Source: Candidatus Solibacter sp.
Lineage (GTDB): Bacteria; Acidobacteriota; Terriglobia; Bryobacterales; Bryobacteraceae
Length of the DNA: 64,000 bases
Assembly: GCA_025361425.1 (NCBI GenBank)
Contig: JANYAH010000053.1
Coordinates: forward strand, 1 to 64,000
Direction of reading: 5' to 3'
Under the pieces are notes generated by a model. That model was not told where the DNA came from, did not search any database, and worked only from the letters and a program-made list of their open reading frames with translations. Of the stretch, positions 1 to 7,383 are shown piece after piece. A program made the position numbers and the translations under genes. The number at the start of each line of letters is the position of its first letter. Within the stretch, counting starts at the first letter, position 1.

Positions 1-41
1 CTAGAAGGGCTTGCGAGGTGAAGCGACTGAATATGGGCCGC

Positions 42-536
42 TTAAGCGGGCACGGCAGATCCGCGAGTCGGGACTTCAACTTTCGGCTCCGACCGCACGA
101 TGTCGATGCTCCCCTTGAAATATGCCCCGTCGTCGATGCTGATCCCCGCAGCCTTAATGTCGCCGATCAAACTTCCCTGTTCCCGAATCGCAATCTTCTC
201 CGTCACCTCCACATTGCCATGGACACGCCCGAAGATCGCTACCTGCCGCGCCTTGATGTTCCCCCGCACCCTCCCGTTCGCTCCCACCGTCAACAGGCTC
301 TGCGATTCCAGCAGGCCCTCCACCTCGCCATCCACCAGCAGTTCCTCCATTGCGCGAATCTCGCCCTTGATGGTCATAGATGGACCGATCACTGCCGACT
401 GCTTCGGAGCGCTCATGGTGGCCGCGGGCGCCGCCGGGGCCATCGGCGATGGAGCGATCGGCATGGGCGCCGAGTTCCGCATCGGTTCGCCCTGCGGCCG
501 GACAGTGTTCAGTTCGTCGTTTCGTTTATTCCACAC
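42..536 (-). CDS. Bactofilin family polymer-forming protein
   Basis: A 164-residue bactofilin, a small cytoskeletal protein that polymerises without nucleotide into filaments and usually scaffolds cell-wall or envelope machinery at the membrane. Residues about 47-148 hold the beta-helix core, seen as short repeated hydrophobic/glycine turns such as GPSMTIKGEI, VDGEVEG, VRGNIKA, GRVHGNV and GSLIGDIKA. The first 45 residues are Pro/Ala/Met-rich and probably disordered; the tail is short. The start is GTG with an AGGAGAG sequence 11 bases upstream, a rather long spacing, so an internal ATG (residue 19) is possible. The gene stands alone, with a long gene-poor region upstream. The family call is firm; the specific role is unknown. 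Confidence 0.9.
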   Translation of the reverse strand: MWNKRNDELNTVRPQGEPMRNSAPMPIAPSPMAPAAPAATMSAPKQSAVIGPSMTIKGEIRAMEELLVDGEVEGLLESQSLLTVGANGRVRGNIKARQVAIFGRVHGNVEVTEKIAIREQGSLIGDIKAAGISIDDGAYFKGSIDIVRSEPKVEVPTRGSAVPA

Positions 537-1331
537 TTGGGTATTCTCTCCTTAGAGCAGTGCCTGATCAGACAGTGACAGCACCTGGATGGCCAGTTGC
601 TGAATCTCTAACGATCACAAGTTCGTGGGTGCCGTTCACGTAACTTTTACGTACGATTTTATTCGCACGAGGCTCCACTGTGAGAAGAAACCACACGCCA
701 CAGCAACGTTAAATTAGGCCTGTTGGGGATTCTCTTATGACTCATTTGAAGGAACACTGGGAGGGTGCGTCCGTCTACGGGGATTACACTCTGGAACGAT
801 GGCTAAGGCGACGATGACTCCGCCGTGTTTTTTTTAAGGTTCGCTTGCTCCCGAGGGCCGTCGTGCCGTCGAGGCGGTCTTCGATGGTGCTGCGCCAGTC
901 GATCTCTGGTATCGAACCCGCCACCTTCGTCACTCGACTTTGATCGACCTTTTCGATTGCGGGCGTGCCGAGCACCGCGGCGAAATTGTCCGCTATGCCG
1001 TATTCGAATCTCCCGACGATACCCTGGCCTCTCCTTGTGGGCGCGGATCTGATTGTGGTTACACGGAACAACGCCGCACTCCTCGAAGAAACGAGCAATC
1101 ACATACGATGTGTGCCATCTTCAGAGATAGATCCTGGTATGTCGAGATCCCATTCCGGCACGGAAGCTGGGCTTTCTCGAACCCCTGCCCCAGGATCTGG
1201 CTCCCCCACCTCCCGTGCTTGTCTATCTCCTTCGCCTCGATGTCCTGCCGGGTGCCATCGACGATTCCGGGACATGGAGCATGGTTCCGATGCTGCTTGA
1301 GATGCGGGAGAATATAAAGTAGGATCGCGGT
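537..1331. other. Gene-poor stretch upstream of the MntA/HepT pair
   Basis: Almost 800 bases without a convincing gene. Short overlapping minus-strand reading frames at about 784-1102 (99-104 residues) resemble no family I know and have no good ribosome binding site. An AT-richer part (about 590-720) probably holds the bactofilin promoter. A decayed gene or mobile-element remnant is possible but not shown. Confidence 0.4.
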
Positions 1332-1631
1332 ATGGACAAGTCTACAATCATAGCCAAACTGCGGGAACACGAAAGCGAGCTGAAAGCCGCGGGCATTCAG
1401 CATCTGTTCTTGCACGGCTCGTACGCGCGCGGGACAGCCATCCGGGAGATGTCGGATGTGGATGTCATAGCCGAGTTCGCTCCCGGACGGCGCCTGACGC
1501 TTCTGGACATGGTTGCTATTGAAAACAGCCTCACGGACATGCTGGGTGTCTGCGTGGATCTTTCCCCGGCAAAAGGCCTCAAGGAGCCAGTTGCCGCCAA
1601 GGCTTCGCGCGAGGCCGTCCTTGCCTTTTAG
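1332..1631 (+). CDS. mntA: MntA-type minimal nucleotidyltransferase antitoxin
   Basis: A 99-residue minimal nucleotidyltransferase of the polymerase-beta fold. The catalytic signature is complete: GSYARG at residues 29-34 followed by the metal-binding pair D42 and D44 in SDVD. In characterised pairs, MntA transfers AMP from ATP to a tyrosine of the HepT toxin and so neutralises it. The ATG start follows an AGGATCG ribosome binding site. The 3' end overlaps the start of the hepT gene, the usual arrangement for this type VII toxin-antitoxin system. The function follows from family knowledge plus context. Some homologues lack a toxin partner, but here the partner is adjacent. Confidence 0.88.
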   Translation: MDKSTIIAKLREHESELKAAGIQHLFLHGSYARGTAIREMSDVDVIAEFAPGRRLTLLDMVAIENSLTDMLGVCVDLSPAKGLKEPVAAKASREAVLAF

Positions 1632-1992
1632 AGAACCAGCACTTTCCCTGCGAGATGTACTAGACGGCATCGACATGATCGTCCAGTTCGTGCATGGAAT
1701 GGACTTGGAGGCGTTCAGGGAAGACCCGAAGACAGTTGCCGCGGTGGAGCGCAAGCTTCTGCTCATCAGCGAGGCGGCGATACGGCTTGGAGAGGATGCG
1801 GATCGACTGTGCCCCGGCTTGCCGTGGCACAATATCCGCGGCATCGGCAACTGGCTCCGGCATCAATATGACAGGGTGGATGTCGAAACGGTGTGGAACA
1901 CGGTCATCGACGATCTTGCGCCGCTCCGGACTGGGGTCTTGCGCGCGCTGACAGCGCCTCCAGCAGACCCAAAGGGGTTGGCGCCGGGCTGA
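1621..1992 (+). CDS. hepT: HepT-like HEPN (DUF86) toxin
   Basis: A 123-residue all-helical HEPN protein of the DUF86/HepT family, the presumed RNase toxin partner of the preceding MntA. The conserved end region RGIGNWLRHQY (residues 73-83) corresponds to the HEPN active site, with H81 and the would-be AMPylated Y83. The Arg that fits best (R73) lies seven residues before the His rather than the canonical four to six, and R80 is directly adjacent, so catalysis may differ. I chose the TTG at 1621, which overlaps the mntA stop by 11 bases, because the family domain begins before the first internal ATG. Upstream GAGG supports it. Toxicity is inferred, not visible. Confidence 0.82.
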   Translation: MPFREPALSLRDVLDGIDMIVQFVHGMDLEAFREDPKTVAAVERKLLLISEAAIRLGEDADRLCPGLPWHNIRGIGNWLRHQYDRVDVETVWNTVIDDLAPLRTGVLRALTAPPADPKGLAPG

Positions 1993-2562
1993 AATACTCC
2001 CTACGCGCCGGAACCGATTCCGCATTGCTGATGACAACCGTCCCACGATCATTCAGGGTGGTTGGCCCCGGAACGGCTTTCGAGGAAGTGTCGCCGGATT
2101 AGTCTCGATATGTCCCGATCCCGTCAATTGGCAGTCTAATGCCCCACGCGGATGGTAAAGTACTCGGGGAGCCCCGTGCCCACCGGGGCGCTCAACTTTT
2201 CGGGACTGCTTGGGTTCTACGCCGAAGAGTAGCGCCGTTTGAGCCAAACCAAACTGCACCCCAAAACTGGCCGCCGATTGACGAAAAGCCGGCCGGCCTT
2301 CGTAACTTCGCCGGCTGCTTCGCTTAGAGATGACGCAGACGCCACGGCGAACTTATGCCACGCCTTCGGCCTCGGTCCGCATCAACTGCCAAAGTCTCTC
2401 GACATGCTCGCGTTCGGTCAGCAAAGCTCCGATGGAGACGCGGACGATGCGCTGTCCAGGGTTTCACGAGAGTGGCAAAGCGTTCGTCAGTTTCGGGGCG
2501 AAGAAGGGCTAGTCCCTGATGTAAGATATCGTACATAGATCGACAACTAACATCATTTTTGC
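1993..2562. other. Intergenic region between hepT and the TonB receptor
   Basis: About 570 bases with no intact gene before the receptor promoter begins. It contains the degraded decarboxylase tail listed separately on the minus strand. I see no tRNA, repeat array or convincing small ORF in the remainder. Confidence 0.4.
2353..2530 (-). pseudogene. C-terminal relic of a PLP-dependent decarboxylase/aminotransferase
   Basis: On the minus strand one frame reads NPGQRIVRVSIGALL followed by TEREHVERLWQLMR and a stop (TAA complement at 2353-2355). This resembles the last helices of group II PLP-dependent decarboxylases, where an R-hydrophobic-SIG strand precedes a helix ending in LW-LL-R. The upstream part (LALLRPETDERFATLV) continues in a neighbouring frame, so at least one frameshift separates the two pieces, and no catalytic lysine region remains in the window. 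I read this as a decayed gene tail. The family assignment rests on a short stretch and is tentative. Confidence 0.35.
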
Positions 2563-2591
2563 TTGACTCACGGGAGGAAGTGGGATATCTT
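2563..2591 (+). promoter_or_regulatory. Sigma-70-type promoter of the TonB receptor gene
   Basis: TTGACT (2563-2568), a 17-base spacer and TATCTT (2586-2591) make a near-consensus housekeeping promoter ending 42 bases before the GTG start. The -10 box lies inside GATATCTT, whose reverse complement AAGATATC occurs at 2523-2530. This inverted pair could be a repressor or activator site, but the 53-base spacing makes that speculative. Confidence 0.6.
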
Positions 2592-2633
2592 CGACCAAAA
2601 TCATCCCCTTGCTGGGGTATGTGGAGGTGAGTA

Positions 2634-5600
2634 GTGAAACGAGGGAAAAAGGTTACCCGGGTCATTCCGTCCTGTTTGGCCATTTGTCTGGTGTTTCTGG
2701 GCTATGAGGCACCCAACGCTTCAGCCCAGGTCCTTTACGGTTCGATCATAGGGACTGTGACAGACCAGGCAAACGCCATGGTGCCCAGGGCCGTGGTGAC
2801 GGTCAAGAGTTTATCGACCGGTTTGTCGCGTCAGGTGATTACCGACGATGCCGGCTACTATTCGATTACGAACCTGGCTGAGGGTACCTACGATCTTTCG
2901 GTGAGCGCACCCGGGTTCAAAGCCCTTACGCAAAAGAACGTGAATGTTCTCATCAACAACGTGGCGCGCCTCGACCTCGGCCTGGTAGTGGGTGCGATAA
3001 CGGAAACCATCACTGTGGAGGCGACCGGTGCGCAGCTTCAGACGACCAAAACGGATGTCAATGTAAACCTGGCGGCGCGAGCCATCGGAAACCTGCCGCT
3101 CTCCGGCTACCGCAACTTTCAAAGCCTGGTTAATTTGGTTCCGGGCGCTACGCCGGTGCGTTTTCAGAACGCCGCCATCGATACCCCTCAGCGCGACCTT
3201 TCCACCAATGTGAACGGCCAGGAACGCGGCAATAACAACACACGAGTAGACGGTGCAGCCAATATTCTGGTCACCATGCCTCACCACATGGTGTACGTCC
3301 CCCCGGTGGAAAGCATTGAGGAGGTGAACGTCTCCACCAATAACTTCGAGGCGGAACAGGGCATGACCGGTGGCGCCGCCGTCACGGTGTCGACCAAGGC
3401 CGGCACGAACCAGTTCCACGGCAGCGCTTTTGCCATGCACACCGATGGCGCCTTTCGCACGTATTGGTGGGATGAAAACCGCGCCGGCGTAAAGACGAAG
3501 CCCAAAGGTATCCGAAACATCGATGGGGGCAGCGTCGGGGGACCAATCAAAAAGAACACGTTGTTCTTTTTCACTGACTGGGAAGGTACTTTCGAGCGCG
3601 TGGGCCGCTCCTTGACCTTTTCCGTCCCGATGGACGATTTCCGCACGGGGGATTTTGGGAGAAAGCTGGGGGCGCCAATTTCCGATGCCAGAGGCGCCGC
3701 CATTATGGTGCCCACCACAGAGGGTGGCTCAACGCAACTCCGCCAAGGGATGATTTTCGACCCCTTCACCGGCAACTTGGATGGCACGGGCCGCTCTGTG
3801 TTTGCGAGCAATGGGCGGCTCAATGTTATTCCCGCTTCCCGGCTAAACCCAGCCATGATGAAGTTGCTCGCATTGGTTCCCAGATCTAACCAGCCCGGGG
3901 ATACAAACAACTACTTCAACGGCGGCACGCAGCGCCTGAACCGCAACAACATTGACGCCAAGGTCAATTGGAACCCGAGTAGGAAGCACCAGATCTACTT
4001 CAAGTACAGCGTCATGGACGCGCTGGTTCACGGCGACTTTGGACTGGGTGCGGCAGGCGGCGGATGTTTGTGCGACGGGGGTGGCGTGGGTGACGGCCAC
4101 ACGCTGGTTCAAATAGCGGGCATCGGGCAAACCTATACTGTCTCGCCCACCTTCCTGATTGATGGGACGCTGGGGTGGACCCGATTTGGCCAGAACGTGA
4201 GGTCCCCCGACCTTGGCACCAACTTCGGATTGGATACGCTGAAGATTCCGGGGACGAACGGCCCGGACCCGAAGGAAGGGGGCATGCCGGCGTTCAACTT
4301 CGGCTCCGATTATTCCAGCCTCGGCAATACGGAAGGCTGGAACCCGCTGTTCCGCAACGACCAGTCTTATACCTTCAATACCAATGCAAGCTGGACGAAG
4401 GGGGCTCACGAGATTCGGTTTGGCTTCGACTTGATCCATCACCTGATGAACCACTGGCAGCCGGAACTGGGCGCTGGCCCGCGGGGTGCCTTCACATTCG
4501 GTAATGCGGTTACGTCGCTGAACACCGCGGCGGTGGGAGCCGCTGTTGGATTCCAGGGAGGCACTCCCTCGTTTGAGAACAGTTGGAACGGATTGGCGGG
4601 CTTCCTGCTTGGCACCCCCACGGACTCGGGGAAGAGCAGCCAGTTCATCAAGATGGACAGTTTGGAGAACCAGTTCGCCCTCTACATTCGCGACCGCTGG
4701 CGCGTCACGCCCAAACTGACCCTTAGCCTGGGTTTGCGATGGGAGCTTTATCCCGACCGGACGCGCTCGGCCGGTCTGGGTATCGAGTCGTATGACCCTA
4801 CAACCAACGAGGTCCTGGTGGGCGGGCGCGGCGGCATCCCCCAAGATAATGGGGTGGGCTATAGCAAGAAGCTTTTTGCGCCGCGCGTCGGCTTCGCCTA
4901 TCAGGTGGGGAACTCCACGGTGATCCGAAGTGGCTACGGCATCACCTACCATTCGCACCCCTGGGGCGCGCAAGCCTTGCGTGGCTGGTACCCGCAGACC
5001 ATTGTTGCAGTGTATTCCGGCATCAACGGCTACCAACCGGTCACCACTGACCCGAATTACGTTGCTGCCGGCGTCCCGAACAAACCGCTGGGCACCGAGG
5101 TCGGTATTCCACCGATCTGCTGCCCGGATATCAGCAAGGGGAGGATTCCGCTGCCATCGTCGGACGAGATGGGCTACCCGGTGGCCAACAGGCAGATGCA
5201 GCGGGGCTACATCCAGTCGTGGAACTTCATCATCGAACGGAAACTGCCGGGCGATATGGTAACGTCCGTTGGATACGTCGGGACGGCATCGGTGAACGGC
5301 TTCGCCTTCCTGGACATCAATGCGTCGCAAATACCTGGAACCGGTAATGCCGGCCGGCCGCTCTTCGCGAAATTTGGACGCACCGCTACAACCAGGGAGT
5401 GGGAAGGCCGCACGCACAGCAACTATCACTCGCTGCAAGCCACGATTAATCGGCGCGTCAGCGGGGGCCTGTTCCTGCAGGGTGCTTACACGTACTCGCA
5501 TGCCATCGATATGGCGAATTACGGTGACTGGACGGCATTTAGTTGGAACGCCCCGAGCGTGTTCAATCGCAACAAGGCGTCGGCGGCGAACAACATTCCG

Positions 5601-6152
5601 CACGTATTCCAGCTTGGGTATGTTTACGAAGCCCCCTTCGGCGAGGGCAAGAGGTGGGCTACCAATGGCGTATCCAAGGCGGTGCTGGGCGGCTGGCAGA
5701 TCAACGGCATCTTGAGCGCCTACCAGGGACGCCAGTTCTCGCTGAGCGCATCCGGGGCGACGTTGAATATGCCGGGCAACGCGCAGACCCCGGACCAGAT
5801 CAAGCCGATAGTCGAAAAGCTGGGCCGCGTTGCCGACGATGGGACGTGGTTCGATACGAGTGCATTCGCGCGGCCCACGGGGATCCGGTTCGGCACTGTA
5901 GGCCGGAACACCATGCGAGGACCCGGCGTGGTGAATACAGACTTAAGCCTATTCCGCACCTTCAAAGTAATGGAGAGGGTGAATCTGCAATTCCGGGCTG
6001 AGGCGTTCAACCTAAGCAACACGCCGCACTTCGCAAACCCGAACGGCAACGCCAACAGCTCAAACTTCGGAAAAATCCTCTCCACCCAGTCCGCCGCAGA
6101 TGCGGTCGGCCGATCCCGGGAGATGCGTCTGGGTTTACGTCTGGGCTTCTGA
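2634..6152 (+). CDS. TonB-dependent receptor, Oar-like, with carboxypeptidase regulatory-like domain
   Basis: A 1172-residue outer-membrane protein. A signal peptide ends near residue 31 (ASA before QVLYG). Residues about 33-115 form the Ig-like carboxypeptidase-regulatory domain (GSIIGTVTDQANAMVP, then TNLAEGTYDLSV), followed by a plug-like region with GGxVGGPIKKNTLFFF, then a long beta-barrel ending in LRLGF, with the terminal aromatic residue typical of barrel proteins. Oar-like receptors of this size are strongly expanded in Acidobacteria and are thought to import glycans or large substrates. The start is GTG with a strong GGAGGTGAG site. No dedicated ExbBD or SusD partner lies next to it; the fucosidase and sulfatase further on could use the same substrates, which is inference. 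Confidence 0.93.
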   Translation: MKRGKKVTRVIPSCLAICLVFLGYEAPNASAQVLYGSIIGTVTDQANAMVPRAVVTVKSLSTGLSRQVITDDAGYYSITNLAEGTYDLSVSAPGFKALTQKNVNVLINNVARLDLGLVVGAITETITVEATGAQLQTTKTDVNVNLAARAIGNLPLSGYRNFQSLVNLVPGATPVRFQNAAIDTPQRDLSTNVNGQERGNNNTRVDGAANILVTMPHHMVYVPPVESIEEVNVSTNNFEAEQGMTGGAAVTVSTKAGTNQFHGSAFAMHTDGAFRTYWWDENRAGVKTKPKGIRNIDGGSVGGPIKKNTLFFFTDWEGTFERVGRSLTFSVPMDDFRTGDFGRKLGAPISDARGAAIMVPTTEGGSTQLRQGMIFDPFTGNLDGTGRSVFASNGRLNVIPASRLNPAMMKLLALVPRSNQPGDTNNYFNGGTQRLNRNNIDAKVNWNPSRKHQIYFKYSVMDALVHGDFGLGAAGGGCLCDGGGVGDGHTLVQIAGIGQTYTVSPTFLIDGTLGWTRFGQNVRSPDLGTNFGLDTLKIPGTNGPDPKEGGMPAFNFGSDYSSLGNTEGWNPLFRNDQSYTFNTNASWTKGAHEIRFGFDLIHHLMNHWQPELGAGPRGAFTFGNAVTSLNTAAVGAAVGFQGGTPSFENSWNGLAGFLLGTPTDSGKSSQFIKMDSLENQFALYIRDRWRVTPKLTLSLGLRWELYPDRTRSAGLGIESYDPTTNEVLVGGRGGIPQDNGVGYSKKLFAPRVGFAYQVGNSTVIRSGYGITYHSHPWGAQALRGWYPQTIVAVYSGINGYQPVTTDPNYVAAGVPNKPLGTEVGIPPICCPDISKGRIPLPSSDEMGYPVANRQMQRGYIQSWNFIIERKLPGDMVTSVGYVGTASVNGFAFLDINASQIPGTGNAGRPLFAKFGRTATTREWEGRTHSNYHSLQATINRRVSGGLFLQGAYTYSHAIDMANYGDWTAFSWNAPSVFNRNKASAANNIPHVFQLGYVYEAPFGEGKRWATNGVSKAVLGGWQINGILSAYQGRQFSLSASGATLNMPGNAQTPDQIKPIVEKLGRVADDGTWFDTSAFARPTGIRFGTVGRNTMRGPGVVNTDLSLFRTFKVMERVNLQFRAEAFNLSNTPHFANPNGNANSSNFGKILSTQSAADAVGRSREMRLGLRLGF

Positions 6153-6197
6153 GCTAGTTTTGACCTCGCCCGATGGCGACGGGGAGCGACACGTTTA

Positions 6198-6217
6198 GCG
6201 GGACGAGGGCGTCCCGC
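6198..6217. terminator. Stem-loop between convergent genes
   Basis: A perfect 8-base-pair stem (GCGGGACG, loop AGGG, CGTCCCGC) sits between the ends of the TonB receptor gene and the convergent crcB. There is no T-run on either side, so it may protect transcript ends or pause polymerase rather than be a canonical terminator. Confidence 0.35.
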
Positions 6218-6261
6218 GCAGCCCAGGGGGTCTGCCCCACGGCTTCCGCGAAGGTGTTAAG

Positions 6262-6630
6262 TTATCGCCGGGCCAGCAGGGCGCCCAGCCAGACGGCGGC
6301 GTAGCCGAAGGTGACGCTGCCCACGATATTGGCCAGCCCAATCCAGAAGCCGCCTTCGCGCACCGCGGAGTAGGTTTCCCATTCAAAACTGGAAAACGTA
6401 GTGTAGCCGCCGAGGAAGCCGACCACCAGCACGAGGCGCCAGTAGGGGTGCGGTTGCAGCCGCTCAGTAAGCAGCGTCATGGTCAGCCCGATCAGGAAGC
6501 AGCCGGTGACATTGACCACCATGGTGCCGGTGGGGAAGCGGGCGCCGAAGCGGCTGGTGATGGCGGCGCCAACGAGGTAACGCGCCAGCGAACCCGCGCC
6601 GCCGCCGAGCAGGATCAGGAGGTACTTCAT
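6262..6630 (-). CDS. crcB: Fluoride channel CrcB/FluC
   Basis: A 122-residue four-helix membrane protein of the CrcB (Fluc) family, which exports fluoride as an antiparallel dimer and protects enolase and pyrophosphatase. Visible family motifs are GGAGSLARY near the N-terminus, NVTGCFLIG in helix 2 and GGYTTFSSFEWET in helix 3, which carries the phenylalanine track. I start at the ATG before KYLLILLGG; an upstream extension would add a non-family segment. The family often has a fluoride riboswitch upstream, but I could not find its conserved pseudoknot core here. The gene follows the Sua5-like gene on the same strand at about 90 bases and is probably separate. Confidence 0.92.
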   Translation of the reverse strand: MKYLLILLGGGAGSLARYLVGAAITSRFGARFPTGTMVVNVTGCFLIGLTMTLLTERLQPHPYWRLVLVVGFLGGYTTFSSFEWETYSAVREGGFWIGLANIVGSVTFGYAAVWLGALLARR

Positions 6631-6720
6631 CGGGATAGATCCGGAACCCCAGCGGAGCAGGGGGTGCTTCCCACGATTTGGGGACAACTGTGTGACATCA
6701 GGACTTCAGGCTGCCAGGGC

Positions 6721-7359
6721 CTACGAGGATTCCAGGCACTCCGCGATTTCCTTTTCCGCAATCGCGCCGCTCTTGATGACGCGCCAATAGGGCTCGGTGA
6801 TATCGATAGTGGTGGCGCCCGCGCCGGCACAGTGCCCACCATCGAGCACGAGATCCACGCGGCCATCCATCATACCGAAAACGTCGATGCCGCTATGGCA
6901 GGTGGGATGGCCGGAAATATTCGCGCTGGTGGAAATCAGCGGCTGGTTGAGCAGGGCGATCAACTTGTTGGCCACGGCGGAGCGGGAATGGCGCAATGCC
7001 AGGCGGCCCGCGTTGCCGGTGACCTTGAGGGGAATTCTAACCGACGCCGGTACGATCATGGTGAGCGGCCCGGGCCAGAACCGGCGGGCGAGGATAAAGA
7101 ACCGGGCAGTCAGTTCGCTGGCGAGTTCTTCGGCCATCATGTTGTCACGGATCAGAATGGGGAGGGCGCGGTTGGGCTCACGGCCTTTGGCGTGAAAGAC
7201 GCCAGCGACGGCGCGGAGGTTGAAGGGGTCGGCGACGAGTAGGTAGAGCGCGTCGGTGGGGATCGCCACGACGAGACCGCGTCGCACGGCGGCGGCGGCT
7301 TGCTCCAGCGCTTCGGGCTGGGGATCCTGGGGATCGATTTCGACCAGGTCGGTTGCCAT
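6721..7359 (-). CDS. Sua5/YciO/YrdC family protein, threonylcarbamoyl-AMP synthase-like
   Basis: A 212-residue single-domain YrdC-fold protein. The family makes L-threonylcarbamoyladenylate from threonine, bicarbonate and ATP, the first step of the t6A37 modification of ANN-decoding tRNAs. Seen here are IPTDALYLL (usual form PTDTVYGL), KGREPNRALPILI for nucleotide binding, FWPGPLTMI and STSANISG. The departures at the first motif (Ala and Leu for Thr/Val and Gly) leave open whether this is the essential TsaC or a YciO-like paralogue. There is no C-terminal Sua5 domain. It lies just downstream of the methyltransferase/MTHFR gene on the same strand (24-base gap), so the two may be cotranscribed. 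Confidence 0.85.
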   Translation of the reverse strand: MATDLVEIDPQDPQPEALEQAAAAVRRGLVVAIPTDALYLLVADPFNLRAVAGVFHAKGREPNRALPILIRDNMMAEELASELTARFFILARRFWPGPLTMIVPASVRIPLKVTGNAGRLALRHSRSAVANKLIALLNQPLISTSANISGHPTCHSGIDVFGMMDGRVDLVLDGGHCAGAGATTIDITEPYWRVIKSGAIAEKEIAECLESS

Positions 7360-7383
7360 CTTGAGCTATTGTCTGTTCCGATC

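Noticed and set aside
1000-1030. tRNA T-arm-like TTCGAATC near 1014
   Set aside because: The flanking bases do not pair and no other tRNA arm is present.
1059-1850. 263-residue minus-strand ORF over mntA/hepT
   Set aside because: It is antisense to two well-supported genes, resembles no family and has no ribosome binding site.
3843-5603. 586-residue ORF antisense to the TonB receptor gene
   Set aside because: The composition is Arg/Val/His-rich without motifs, as expected when a GC-rich gene is read on the other strand.
6631-6720. Fluoride riboswitch upstream of crcB
   Set aside because: The conserved GGNGATGG-type start and the pseudoknot partner could not be found on the minus strand.
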